Positions 11,613-21,439 of a stretch of DNA of 64,000 bases are shown piece after piece. The notes under the pieces were generated by a model, which was not told where the DNA came from, did not search any database, and saw only the letters and a program-made list of their open reading frames with translations. The position numbers and the translations under genes are program-made. Numbering within the stretch: position 1 is the stretch's first letter; each line of letters begins with the position of its first letter. This stretch comes from Harmothoe impar (Eukaryota > Annelida > Polychaeta > Phyllodocida > Polynoidae). Where the stretch lies: NCBI GenBank assembly GCA_947462335.1, contig OX381716.1, positions 7,078,861 to 7,142,860 of the forward strand, read 5' to 3'.

Positions 11613-11746
11613 TACCTCTGCCATGACCGTATTCAACCCTGCCCTTTAGGGGCCTGTTTTCAGAGAAGAAAAGCCAATTTAGATAACTAAACTCTGAGCT
11701 ACTGAAATGTAAAAAAAAGTTCCAAGTATCCAATTTGGTATAACAG

Positions 11747-11938
11747 TACCCACATTCTTGACTGTGTCGCCGTGTCGATTTTTAGCAAGGGGGACGTGTC
11801 GGTGTGTCGATTTTTATATCTATAGAATATAGTAGGACCTTATAAAAATGTCTGTGTCCGTCGATTTTTAAAAGGGCCGTGTCGCACGTGTCAGATTTTA
11901 AAACCCCCGTGTGTCGCATGTGTCGAATTTTAACCCAT
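11747..11938. repeat. GTGTCG-rich dispersed element, copy 1
   Basis: Repeated GTGTCGATTTTTA blocks begin after CCACATTCTTGACTGTGTCG. A related copy in the opposite orientation lies at 27216-27391, ending CGGTCAAGAATGTGGGTACA. Both copies share the internal TAAGGTCCTA/TAATAAGGGTCTTG region only loosely. Confidence 0.7.
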
Positions 11939-12957
11939 GTAGAGGCACATAACACACACCGCCCTATCATGCCGGGGGACCCCCTCCCCGACACTTAGTG
12001 TAATCATGTGTGGGTGACCGCACCCAACATGGGGAGAACAAGGTGTCGTTAGAACATGGAGTGGGGGGTTCCAGCCGAAAAGACAACTGACCGGTCCAAT
12101 CGACAACACAAAGGTTCTATATACCGTATTTATTCCCTGTGAGCAAGTACTCAATGCCAAACTGGACAGGCTGTTTCTGTACCTTAAGGAGCATGTTGCT
12201 ACCTTCTCACAACCTCACAGAATAATCTACTCTTCCGAGACATTTACTCTGATATTTCCAATGATTTCCTTAAGCTTTATCTCTCTTTAAGATTGTGGGC
12301 ATAATAGTATATGAGGTATATAGGGATGGGCGGGGCACGGGTTCTATAGTCCTCAGCATCAAGACATAACCTGGTCACCCATAGATGTGTTCACAGCTGT
12401 AAATTACTTATTTGAATGCGTTAAACTGGTCATTTCTTTTTTGATCACACAGTACAATGTATGGAAATCATTTTTAGGCAAAAACCCCCAACAGGGTCAT
12501 GCATATGTGGGCGAGACCCCAGGAGACTAGTTGGGCCTGCAGCCACGAGGTGGCAGTGTGTAGGGGTGTCGGGGGAGGTTAGGGGGTCGTGCATGATCAG
12601 CTACAACTGATTATACCAATACATGACCCCCTCCCCACACCCCCCCCCCCTCCACACCCCCACACCCCCAGGTCCCTTCACCCACACAGGGCTGTATGGG
12701 CCTGCTCCCAGGCGCTACATTTAATTCAGATTTCAAACGAAGCTCATTCAAATATCCAATATAAAAAAGAATAGCAAGGTCCTGCGTGATACCAGCCCAC
12801 TACCCCCCATCCCTGAACCCACTTAAGATAGCACGTGAGATAACTTAAAGAGATTTTCACACTGATTACAACTTTAATTATTGTGTGGCTTTGGCTTTGG
12901 TGTGGCATGCATGCACGTGGGATAATGTTGGCGCGGCTTCTAACCCTCACACGGCGG
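11939..12957. other. Unassigned DNA
   Basis: No exon recognised. There is a C-rich stretch at 12620-12680. Confidence 0.45.
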
Positions 12958-12961
12958 CATA

Positions 12962-13072
12962 GTGCTTAGCCCTTTAAGGACGGCATGTCTTTAAAAGATG
13001 ACATTTGTCGGCATGATGCACATCATGCCGACCCTTAGGGAGTTTATCAACCCGGCATGATGCATTAAGGGT
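12962..13072. mobile_element. TTAA-type palindromic MITE, interrupted copy
   Basis: The CCCTTTAAGGACGGCATG end is followed by GGCATGATGCACATCATGCC, a direct palindrome, and then GGCATGATGCATTAAGGG. A TA-flanked MITE begins immediately after this, so the copy is probably broken by that insertion. Confidence 0.7.
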
Positions 13073-13269
13073 TACCGTAAAACCTTGCATATAAGCCTAA
13101 CTCGCGTATAAGCCGCACCCCGACTTTGGGCCGATCCTATAAGCCGCACCAGTGATCTGATTATGGCGACTTTTATACTGTACTATGGTAGCAAAAACTC
13201 GCGTATAAGCCGCACCCTGACTCTGTGACGAACGTACAAGCCGCGGCCTATACGCGAGGTTTTACGGTA
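13073..13269. mobile_element. TACCGTAAA-family MITE, well preserved
   Basis: TACCGTAAAACCTTGC at the left and GCGAGGTTTTACGGTA at the right are near-perfect inverted ends. Internally there are two GTATAAGCCGCACC motifs and CCGATCCTATAAGCC. Counting TA as target, the element is CCGTAAAACC...GGTTTTACGG. Confidence 0.9.
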
Positions 13270-13302
13270 ATCAGCGTGGGTTTACACATGCCGTAGGGTC
13301 GG

Positions 13303-13346
13303 CATGATGCACCAATGCAGTGACTATGCTGCATTGGTGCATCATG
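13303..13346. repeat. Perfect 18-bp-arm palindrome
   Basis: CATGATGCACCAATGCAG (13303-13320) is followed by an 8-base loop and its exact complement CTGCATTGGTGCATCATG (13329-13346). It is one core of the GCATGATGCA family. Confidence 0.9.
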
Positions 13347-13513
13347 ATGACAAAGTAACGTGAAGCTATGAGGCATGATGCCGTTCTAACCGGGGTCTCC
13401 CCTCATGTCATCGTTTTTCCCCGTTTCATTAAGCGTCGTCTCCTGGTATCCCGCTATTAACCTAACCTACTGAGGGTCATGCCATGCTGGTATTAAGTAT
13501 CGAGGATACCGCC

Positions 13514-13766
13514 TCAGGCCCAAAAAAAGGTTTCTTTCAGGTCACCCGACCGACCTTATCAAAATAGGGCCGACCCTCCGTTTTGTTATGCAATTTTGAA
13601 GATATTTTCGTACTTTTACCCTTTTTGGGTCAATTTTCGGGTCTTCGGAGAGGCTGGCTAGTACTTTCATGTTTAAAAAAAAAGTTAAAAAAAATAAATT
13701 CGACCTTCCAACCCTAGATTTTCTTGCCACTTTAACTGAACCTTCTTTTCTTTTTACCTCAGCCGG
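13514..13766. mobile_element. GGCC/A-rich MITE family member
   Basis: It starts with AGGCCCAAAAAAAGG and TTTCAGGTCACCCGACCGAC, carries AGGGCCGACCCTCCG, and ends with AACTGAACC and a T-rich tract before CAGCCGG. It is closest to the copy at 39751-39999. Confidence 0.75.
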
Positions 13767-13998
13767 CCCCTGTATAGGTGGCGACATAAACTCCCAGAAG
13801 TGTTTTATACTTCATACACAATTCTTTTAACTCTTATATCCTTATTAACTTAAATTGCTGGCGTTGAAACCCAGAAAACTGATGAATTTCATCATCTGAA
13901 GCTTCAAGTATCGGGTGAAAGCAACTCTGTAATGTTAATGTGCCTATGTGTTGGTTTGAAACAATAATCGTGATGATTGTAAATTGATGATCCCCCTC

Positions 13999-15178
13999 CG
14001 TCTCGTTCTGTCTCTGTTTGCATGTCTGTCTCTGTCTGTCTGCCAGTCTCTGACTGTCTGTCTCTGTCTGCCTGTCTCTGTCTGCCTGTCTCTGTCTGCC
14101 TGTCTCTGTCTGCCTGTCTCTGTCTGCCTGCCCGTCTCTGTCTGTCTGCCCGTCTCTGTCTGTCTACCAGTCTGTCTGCCTGTCTCTGTCTGTCTGCCTG
14201 TCTCTGTCTGTCTGCCTGTCTCTGTCTGTCTGCCTGTCTCTGTCTGTCTGCCTGTCTCTGTCTGTCTACCTGTCTCTGTCTGTCTGCCTGTCTGTCTGCC
14301 TGTCTCTGTCTGCCTGTCTCTGTCTGCCTGTCTCTGTCTGCCTGTCTCTGTCTGTCTGCCTGTCTCTGTCTGTCTGTCTGCCTGTCTCTGTCTGTTTGCC
14401 TGTCTCTGCCTGTCTCTCTCTGCCTGTCTCTGTCTGTCTACCTGTCTCTGTCTGTCTACCAGTCTGTCTGCCTGTCTCTGTCTGTCTGCCTGTCTCTGTC
14501 TGTCTGCCTGCCTCTGTCTGTCTGCCTGTCTCTGTCTGTCTGCCTGTCTCTGTCTGCCTGTCTCTGTCTGTCTGCCTGCCTCTGTCTGTCTGCCTGCCTC
14601 TGTCTGTCTGCCTGTCTCTGTCTGTCTGCCTGTCTCTGTCTGTCTGCCTGTCTCTGTCTGTCTGCCTGTCTCTGTCTGCCTGTCTCTGTCTGCCTGTCTC
14701 TGTCTGTCTGCCCGTCTCTGTCTGCCTGTCTCTGTCTGCCTGTCTCTGTCTGTTTGCCTGCCTCTGTCTGTCTGCCTGTCTCTTCTGTCTGCCTGTTTCT
14801 GTCTGTCTGCCTGTCTCTGTCTGTTTGCCTGTCTCTGTCTGTCTGCCTGTCTCTTCTGTCTGCCCGTCTCTGTCTGTCTGCCCGTCTCTGTCTGCCTGTC
14901 TCTGTCTGCCTGTCTCTGTCTGTTTGCCTGTCTCTGTCTGTCTGCCTGTCTCTTCTGTCTGCCTGTCTCTGTCTGTCTGCCTGTCTCTGTCTGCCTCTAT
15001 CCGTCTGCCAGTCTCTGTCTGCCTGTCTCTGTCTATCTACCTGTCTCTGTCTGCCTGTCTCTGTCTGCCAGTCTCTGTCTGTCTGTCTCTGTCTGTCTAC
15101 CTGTCTCTGTCTGTCTGTCTGCCTGTCTCTGTCTGCCTGTCTCTGTCTGCCTCTCTCTGTCTGTCTGACTCTGCTTGG
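13999..15178 (+). repeat. ~1.2-kb CTGTCTGT/CTGTCTCTGTCTGC minisatellite
   Basis: This is an almost pure array of CTGTCTGT, CTGTCTCTGTCTGC and GCCTGTCTCTGTCTGTCT variants, with no TAA, TAG or TGA in three forward frames. It yields spurious frames of about 290-396 codons plus a 309-codon minus-strand frame that fuses it to MIB2 exon 2. It ends about 60 bp from the MIB2 exon 2 donor, inside MIB2 intron 2. Confidence 0.95.
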
Positions 15179-15240
15179 CTGCCTCTTTGTCATGCACACA
15201 CAGAGAACCTGATTATAAACCTTCAAGGTGCTGCACTTAC

Positions 15241-15369
15241 CAACAGGTGCGTTGTCGACCACGCGTAGATCGTAGGCCCCTTGGTAGCCGACGCGGTAGT
15301 TGGTCTTGGAGCCGGAGTCCCACTGCACGACCACTGTCTTGTCTGGTGAGGTGGTACTCCCCGGCTTAC
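15241..15369 (-). CDS. MIB2: MIB2-like E3 ubiquitin ligase, coding exon 2 (second half of first MIB/HERC2 domain)
   Basis: Read on the minus strand, this 129-bp exon completes the first MIB/HERC2 domain of a mind bomb protein, a RING E3 ligase that in animals ubiquitinates Notch ligands and promotes their endocytosis. Diagnostic stretches are [15 protein letters not shown] and VGYQGAYDL, followed by DNAPVG, all typical of MIB2. A weaker acceptor (CTAG) lies on its upstream side, and a strong GTAAGT donor lies at 15235-15240. It enters with two bases completing a codon started in exon 1 and leaves one base, so the phases agree with exon 1. The next expected exon, the ZZ zinc finger, was not found to the left, so it probably lies beyond the window. 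A CTGTCTGT array begins about 60 bp into the following intron. Confidence 0.9.
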
Positions 15370-15722
15370 CTAGCGTGGTCAACAACGAGCTTATTGAGTG
15401 TCAAAATACCTGGGTTTAGTTACTTGTAATATGACACTTGTGTAACTATCATTGACATCATTGCTGACATATAGACGGATTTTCCAGATCCTCCAGTTAG
15501 TAACATAACATGTTTTATCCAAACTATGTGAGGCTTCAAATCTGTTCTTACATATATTTGTATTCATCAATATACGGTTCCTCATGCTTTCGGGATTTTT
15601 TTTTAGTTTGTCGCGGAAAAACTTATAAGCATGCAATTAACCATATTTATATAATATATTATCAGCTCTAAGGTTTGGTTATCTGGAAATATGGTGTGTG
15701 AAATACTATGGACTTTTTTAGG

Positions 15723-15875
15723 TGCTGTGAAAATACTTTATATCGCCGGGAATATATTTTAGTGTTTTTCGCGGAAATAAAAATTCCGTGACATTTTAAT
15801 ATGCTTACGTATGGAATAAATACCCGCAAATTTGCCAATTTTCACTCATCCGTGAAAATAAGTGCTTTCACAGTA
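15723..15875. mobile_element. CTGTGAAA-family MITE in MIB2 intron 1
   Basis: The left end CTGTGAAAATACTTTAT pairs with AGTGCTTTCACAGTA at the right. The interior contains GGAATAAATACCCGCAAATT and TTTTCACTC. Related copies lie at 25.6, 26.7 and 34.6 kb. It fills much of the 543-bp intron between the two MIB2 exons. Confidence 0.82.
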
Positions 15876-15912
15876 TTGTTTGTTTTGTTACTTTGTCGAC
15901 TTGTGGACTTAC

Positions 15913-16006
15913 CTATCTCTACGACGGTGCCGACGTGTCCCTCCCCGCTGTCCTGGTTCTGCCACTTCCAGTCGGGGCCGCGCGTCACTCTCAGCCCCAC
16001 CTCCAT
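15913..16006 (-). CDS. MIB2: MIB2-like E3 ubiquitin ligase, coding exon 1 (N-terminal MIB/HERC2 domain)
   Basis: This is the first coding exon of the mind bomb gene on the minus strand. From the methionine at 16006 it encodes 31 residues, including [26 protein letters not shown] and VEI. These match the GxRVxRGPDWKWxxQDGGEG signature of the MIB/HERC2 domain, which binds the tails of Notch ligands. It ends at a canonical GTAAGT donor (15907-15912) and leaves one base that joins exon 2 as glycine. The frame stays open upstream to a methionine at 16105 through a proline/glycine-rich stretch. I prefer 16006 because known MIB2 proteins start close to the domain, but the longer start is possible. 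VEIGK rather than the MIB1-type sequence favours MIB2. Confidence 0.9.
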
Positions 16007-16009
16007 GAC

Positions 16010-16260
16010 GCCGCTACCAGGGGGCAGCACCCCACCAGGGGGGGCCTCCACCCCAGGGGGGGCAGCGGGGGGCAGGGAGGGGCGCCGCGCACCCCGGGGA
16101 CGCACGGCAGGGCCGGGGCCCCCCGAGGGTGGGGGGGTCGGGGGGTCAGTAGTGCTGCTGGGGGGATGGGGGGTGGGGGCCTGCCGGGGTGGGGGGAGCG
16201 GTGGGGGTGGGAGGGGGCGGGAGGTAGCCGTCTTGTAGTGTGGGGGTCATCAAACCGTGA
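16010..16260. other. GC- and G-rich block upstream of MIB2 exon 1
   Basis: This block is very rich in G on the plus strand, with many GGGG runs, directly upstream of the MIB2 start codon. It may be the MIB2 5' UTR or promoter and could form G-quadruplexes. Both strands carry long open frames only because of base composition. Confidence 0.5.
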
Positions 16261-16373
16261 CCGGCAGCAAGGGTACAGGCTGCCACCTGGTGGAGGAAAA
16301 CAGAGACACCATGAGGGCACACACTCACCACATCTTACAGCAACTCTGACTACATGGTTAACTGAGGCAGAAT

Positions 16374-16632
16374 TTAAAAAAAGGTTTGTTTCAGGTAACA
16401 TGGGATGAAATTATAGGATCGGCTACTTTGTTTCTTCTTTTTACAGCCCCTCTACAATACCAAAAAAATGTAAAAAATGGGGAAAAAATGTCAAAACTTG
16501 TTTAAACCTAAATTTGACTCCCCAAAGGGTATAAAAAATTTCTATTCAAAATTGCATTTAAAAAAAGTAGGGTAGGACGTGTTTTGATAGGGTTGGTCGG
16601 GTGAAACAAACCCTTTTTTTTTGGCCTGACCA
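16374..16632. mobile_element. GGCC/A-rich MITE family member
   Basis: It runs from AAAAAAAGGTTTGTTTCAGG to GGTCGGGTGAAACAAACCC and a T-run before GGCCTGA. The GGTTTGTTTCA end and the TGAAACAAACC end are inverted complements. Confidence 0.78.
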
Positions 16633-16724
16633 TTATTTTATTACATTTGTTAAACTGGTACAGACAGCATCTGGTTTCCATCGTTATGGCAATGGCTTTG
16701 ATCTATCATTGTAAATACTTGTGT

Positions 16725-16836
16725 GTAACCCTAAAAATAACAAAAATTTACAAAGATATCTAAAAAAAACTTAGGGTCGGCCCCCAAAACGGAGGGTCGG
16801 TCGGGATACCAGAACACAACTTTTTTTTTTAGGCCC
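16725..16836. mobile_element. GGCC/A-rich MITE, half copy
   Basis: It contains TTAGGGTCGGCCCCCAAAAC and GGGTCGGTCGGGATACCAGA, then a T-run and AGGCC. Only the right half is recognisable. Confidence 0.7.
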
Positions 16837-17340
16837 AAGCTTTTGTGTGTACACCCGGCATCTTGGGGTCTCATTATAACTACTTTAGTACTGTGCTGCA
16901 GAAAAATTTCTCCGGATGCAGGCGTGGATGGCACCACGCTGGCTTAAAAAACAGACAGCACTTAATTTTTCATGTTACGTGGGTCGAAATCAATTTCTCA
17001 CCCTACTCCAAAGCGCATGGGCCAGAGTGTGTCTTCCTCCTCCCCGAAGACACCGGAAATGTTTGCCCCTCCCCCTCTCAATTTTATTAACACGTGTGGT
17101 CTTTTGCTGAGGGCCTGTTCAAGGGGAATCTAAATTGTTTACACCGCCCCCTGTAGCTACTTAATGAACACTCCCTTAAAAGGGGCGTGATTCCCCCCCC
17201 CCCCCCCAAGAGGGGTCAGAATTGTTAAACCCCCGGCCCTAGAGAGGGAACAACATTGTTTAAGCCCATCCTCCCTCCCTGTGATGAACTGGAGCTAGAT
17301 GAGGGGAGGCAGGCCCATGTCAGAAACAGCCATAAGGTAT

Positions 17341-17632
17341 AAGGCCAAAAAAAAAAGTTGTGTTCAGGTAACATGGCCTAAAAAAAGTTGGGTATGTAGG
17401 TCGTTTGTTGTTTTTTTTTGCCTTTTTTTTAAAAAGGGTTTTGAGCCAAATTCCTCCTACTTTTCGGATAATTTCAGGATAAAAAAAAATTCTGTACATC
17501 AAAAAGTTTTTTTTGGTGGAAAAAAATCTCAAAAATGCCTTCAAAATCTTTTTTTTTTTTTAAGTTGGATAGGGCCAAAAAAATAGGGTCGCTAGGGATA
17601 CCTACCTGAACAGAACTTTTTTTTGGCCTAAC
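17341..17632. mobile_element. GGCC/A-rich MITE family member, well preserved ends
   Basis: AAGGCCAAAAAAAAAAGTTG and TGTTCAGGTAACATGG open the element. CCTGAACAGAACTTTTTTTT and GGCCT close it as the inverted complement. Internal AGGGTCGCTAGGGA and GTAGGTCG boxes are typical of the family. Confidence 0.82.
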
Positions 17633-17794
17633 TACTAATGGGCCGCACCTGGCAGCATTCATCATAACACCACTCTACTTTTTTACTGCCACCTCAAACC
17701 CTGACATACTTTACTCCTGACACACCTCCTACTCAAAACAAGCTCATACAGTCTGGGCGACTGTTACTGTGTGTTAAAGAGGTGAACATTACTT

Positions 17795-18000
17795 AACCCT
17801 TTTGGGATGGCATGATACCTTTAAGCATGCCTTGGTCATCACGATGCATGAATGCAGCCTTGGAGAGTATCTCACCAGTGCTGCATTCAAGCATCACGCT
17901 GACCCTGAAGTGTCGGCAGGATGCACCACTGCAGCACCGGCGAGTTACTTGCTGGAACTGCATTGGTGCATCATGACGACAAATGTCATCTTTTAGTGAC
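17795..18000. mobile_element. TTAA-type palindromic MITE
   Basis: TTAACCCTTTTGGGATGGCATG opens the copy in family fashion. Two palindromic cores follow: CGATGCATGAATGCAGCC facing GCTGCATTCAAGCATCACG, then GGATGCACCACTGCAGCAC facing CTGCATTGGTGCATCATGAC. The right TTAA end is degenerate. Confidence 0.75.
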
Positions 18001-18680
18001 ATGTGTTGAGCACGGGGCAAGCCATTTCTTTCCCCTTTCAAAAAGTTTAGCAGAAAACACGTTAAATGCTATTCCTTTATTACTATAGACCCCCCCCCCC
18101 CCGCCACCCAAAAAAATCTAATCCCCAAAACACTACACATGTTGCCATGCACTCCCTATGCCTATGGCCTCAATTGAATTGGGTACCAGTATTCTACATG
18201 GTAGATGCATTGCTGTCTATTTGTCTTTTTTCTCGATCTATTTCGACTTCAAAATAAAACTGACTGACGAAATATTTCATAAGTCTTACATACCGGATAT
18301 CCATGTACTGTAGGGGAGTGTTCATTTGTTAGTTACAGGGAGGGGTATAAAAATGTCTTTTTTAGAAAAAAAAAAAAAAAACTCTCGAGGGGGGGGGGGG
18401 GGGGTTGTAATAGATAAAAGGGGACAATACAATGTCATTTATGACCCTTGCTTGTAATAGATAAAAGAACTCTGAACCCAATGGCAGAGAGCCTCATCAT
18501 TTTACACAGCTGTGCCTATGGGCAGATTCACATAACTTTAAATATCAAGTTCAACAGAAATTCGGAATCTACAGTCAACATGATTGAACATCACATAAAT
18601 ATACGTGTAGGCCTATGTATGCCTATGAACATCTTCAGCCCCATGTGAGTCGCTGAGATTAGGGTAACCACTGGCACTGT
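18001..18680. other. Upstream interval, unassigned
   Basis: Poly-C (18090-18103), poly-A (18364-18380) and poly-G (18389-18403) tracts, with no gene recognised. Confidence 0.45.
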
Positions 18681-19050
18681 TTAAAGTGGCATGGTCCGAT
18701 GATTAGGGCTCAAAAATTGATTTTCTTAAAAATGAACAAAAATATCACATCTCCTACCTATTTTATTCAACATTATTCCCCATAATTCAGCTTAAAATTC
18801 AGTCATTTGTCAGTTTTATGCTCATTTTAAGACTTTTGGAGTGCACGCTATAATTCCCCCATTCAAAACACACTGTAAAATACTGTACCTGAGCCACGTT
18901 GGACCCTCTAATTCTAAATGGGCTCCTATAGTATTGGCCATAAATGACATTGTATTGTCCCCTATTTTCCAATTATGATATTGTACTAACATTTGGAACA
19001 CATTTAAGTAGGATATAAAATATCGAAAAAATCGGCCCATGTCACTTTAA
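18681..19050. mobile_element. 370-bp MITE, TTAAAGTGGCATGG ends
   Basis: TTAAAGTGGCATGGTCCGAT (18681-18700) and ATCGGCCCATGTCACTTTAA (19031-19050) are inverted complements at 18 of 20 positions. The outer TTAA on each side could be the target duplication. The interior is AT-rich and non-coding. Confidence 0.82.
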
Positions 19051-20250
19051 AGTTAAAGTTAAACACTACACTATACTGGCATATTACTGCTTACACTTAG
19101 TTTTGGTTGGCTAATACTAATAGATTGACACACCTCTCTACAATTCCTGCCACAGTTTATACAAAGTGCTTCTGATCTGTAAAAAGACACCCCAGACATG
19201 TTAATTCATTCCAGGCTATAAATTGAATTGCGTATGCGATATTTGTGGTGAGGCTAAGTCTTGAAACTTGATCTTGTCAACTCTTGGCCACTGTCACTAG
19301 CCTGCAAAATAAGAGTGTACAGTGGACAACACACAGTTGGACAGTTGTTTTTGACAGACTAAACAGAGAATAATCGTGGCCCCTACCGCCCTGAAATGAA
19401 CACAAGGACGAGAAAAAAACATACCTTTTCACCCAGAATATCACCAGTCCTTTGTTGAGGATTACAGGCTTAGAATATTAGATTAAACGAAGGTTTTCTA
19501 GAGTTCCATCAAAAGAATCAGGAACTGCCATTTTGATGTTGCCGTGGGCTCTCCGCATATACGGGAATCCAGCCCTTTGATTGGACAATAATAGTTGGAG
19601 CAAAATACGCTATAATTAATGATAAGATGATTTATAGGTATATTGGATCAATTTGAAGAACTCAAATGAAATAATATTATCATCTAGTTCTATGTACTTT
19701 GAGAAAACAATTTACTTTGTTTCAAAATGTGTTCCGCACTTTGTTTTGCGGCTGTTCTTGATAACAGTTTTCCTCCCATCCAATTCAGAAGTTTTTACTT
19801 TATTGAACCAAACAGTTAGCTACAACTTTCAAAATAACATATCAACATTGTGCTCGACTGTGAGAGACATGATCAAATTGTAGACATACAGTGTTATTCC
19901 CGAAAACCAAACTACTGGACGGTTTATTTAATTCAGAGTTGGGGTAGCTCCGCCAGATGGGACAGCCACCCGGGCCTCTGAGGTCTACAGCTCGTAAGGG
20001 GCCTCGGATATGAATAATAAAAGTCAGCATTTTTAACCTTTTCAAAAACATTTATACTAAATACGCACTTTATATGGTTCCCCGTTCAATTCAAATTACA
20101 TCCAATAATATTCTTGTTGCTGTTTCAACGCTATTTACGGGTAATATTCCAGATATATGCTTTACCGGCGTCTCATTTCCGAAAAGAGCACCTGCCCAGA
20201 CGGACCCCCAAATTTCCATATTTGAATGCGGGCAGCGAGGAAAATACTTG
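19051..20250. promoter_or_regulatory. Immediate upstream region of DVL
   Basis: This is about 1.2 kb of mostly AT-rich DNA between the last recognised MITE and the DVL 5' UTR. No TATA box can be assigned with confidence. It is the part of the MIB2-DVL interval least occupied by repeats, so regulatory sequence is most likely here; that is inferred from position only. Confidence 0.35.
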
Positions 20251-20262
20251 GCCGCCATCTTG
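20251..20262 (+). promoter_or_regulatory. YY1-type core promoter motif upstream of DVL start
   Basis: GCCGCCATCTTG matches the complement of the YY1 consensus AAGATGGCGGC, a motif commonly found at or just after transcription starts of broadly expressed animal genes. It lies 59 bp before the DVL start codon. A second GCCGCCATCTTGG lies deep in intron 2 (34121). Confidence 0.55.
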
Positions 20263-20320
20263 CTCGGAAGGGAAAGGGTATTGTTGTTCTGAGATTGTCG
20301 ACTTTACCAAAGCCTCCGCC

Positions 20321-20481
20321 ATGGAGGAGACTAAAATCATCTACCACATTGACGACGAGGAAACGCCGTACTTGATAAAGCTGCCGATCCCCGCGGACAG
20401 GGTTACGCTCGGGGACTTCAAGAATGCGCTCAATCGTCCAAACTACAAGTTCTTTTTCAAATCTATGGATGACGATTTTGG
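20321..20481 (+). CDS. DVL: Dishevelled, coding exon 1 (DIX domain, first part)
   Basis: This exon starts the Dishevelled gene, the cytoplasmic hub that relays Wnt signals from Frizzled to the Axin/beta-catenin machinery and to the planar polarity branch. The start ATG sits in a good context (GCCTCCGCCATGG). The 53 complete codons encode the N-terminal DIX domain, which polymerises head to tail. [21 protein letters not shown]-like [20 protein letters not shown] and SMDDDFG are nearly identical to vertebrate DVL proteins. The exon ends GG before a GTAAGG donor, leaving two bases that combine with exon 2. Upstream lies a YY1-like motif and, 4.3 kb away, the divergent MIB2 gene. Identification is secure. 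Confidence 0.97.
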
Positions 20482-21439
20482 GTAAGGAAATCGGGCAAAT
20501 GAAGCCCCTCTCCATCCCTCCTCTTCTCCGCCCTCTGGACGCTTCTGTGCTCCTCCAAACCCTCCCCAACCCTCGCCACACCTTGCATGGTATCATAATC
20601 AGTAACATGCAGGCTGAAGGTGGGATATTTGGGGGAGAAGGGGGCCGGAATGGGGGTAAAAAGACGGTGTCGGGGGCCAGACGTGGCGGGCTAGACGGCC
20701 GGGGGCACGGCCGGGGGGAGAGGGGCAGGGACGGACTCCGACATGACAGCACCCCACCTTGTGTGCGGCCAGAAGCTGACAAAGACCCACCGTTTTACCA
20801 ACTCTATCTGTCTGGGTTCACGTATATTTTGGTGTTCCTCGTGAGGTACTAGTGCGAGTAAACTAAATTATTAAGAGAAATCTAAGGTAGATTGTGTAAT
20901 TTGCTGCGGTTTGGCACGACTCAAGTCCCAAATCTAGTTGACGTAAAACTGAAGGCCCCCAGCTGTCACTCTGATTTTGACACCCACCCTAGAGTAGACC
21001 TAGTCACTCATGGCGAAATGATATAGAAAGTAGCATTAGACTAGAGGTAATGGACCAGTGCAACCAGTACAAACTCTCTGCTTTCAAACACTTCGGTGTA
21101 ATTCTACCCTAGATGCAAAGTGCATGCCCTACAACGGCTACATGCATATACAATTTACATGTCTATGATGATGTGACAGTCAGAAATGTCGGGATTGTTC
21201 AAAATCTAGGCCAAATGTTTGTTGACAAAAAATAGTATAGACAAGCAGGCTCTTAAACGGTATTATACACAGCACTGCGAGTGGAATTCCAATGGCAATG
21301 AGAGTTTGGAGATGATCAGAATTGCCTCTTTGACAGGTCCCAATATTAAATAATATACCGGTAGGTCTATAGATCTATAAATTAAACTGACTAGTAAAAG
21401 TATCAATACCACCAAGAAGTCCCTACAGGCTACACTCCG
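20482..21439. other. DVL intron 1, first part
   Basis: GC-rich just after exon 1 (20500-20760), then unremarkable. Open frames on both strands at 20500-20790 reflect base composition. Confidence 0.5.

Noticed and set aside
13984..15212. Open frames of 290-396 codons rich in Cys, Leu, Ser and Val, and a 309-codon minus-strand frame
   Set aside because: They are translations of the CTGTCTGT minisatellite, which lacks stop codons. Only the MIB2 exon at the right end of the minus frame is real.
15801..16408. Overlapping long frames on both strands around the G-rich block
   Set aside because: They reflect extreme G content. Only the MIB2 exon on the minus strand has homology and splice support.
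20162..20852. Minus-strand 206-codon and plus-strand 142-codon frames overlapping DVL exon 1
   Set aside because: They are shadows of the DVL exon and its GC-rich intron start; the DIX homology fixes the real frame.
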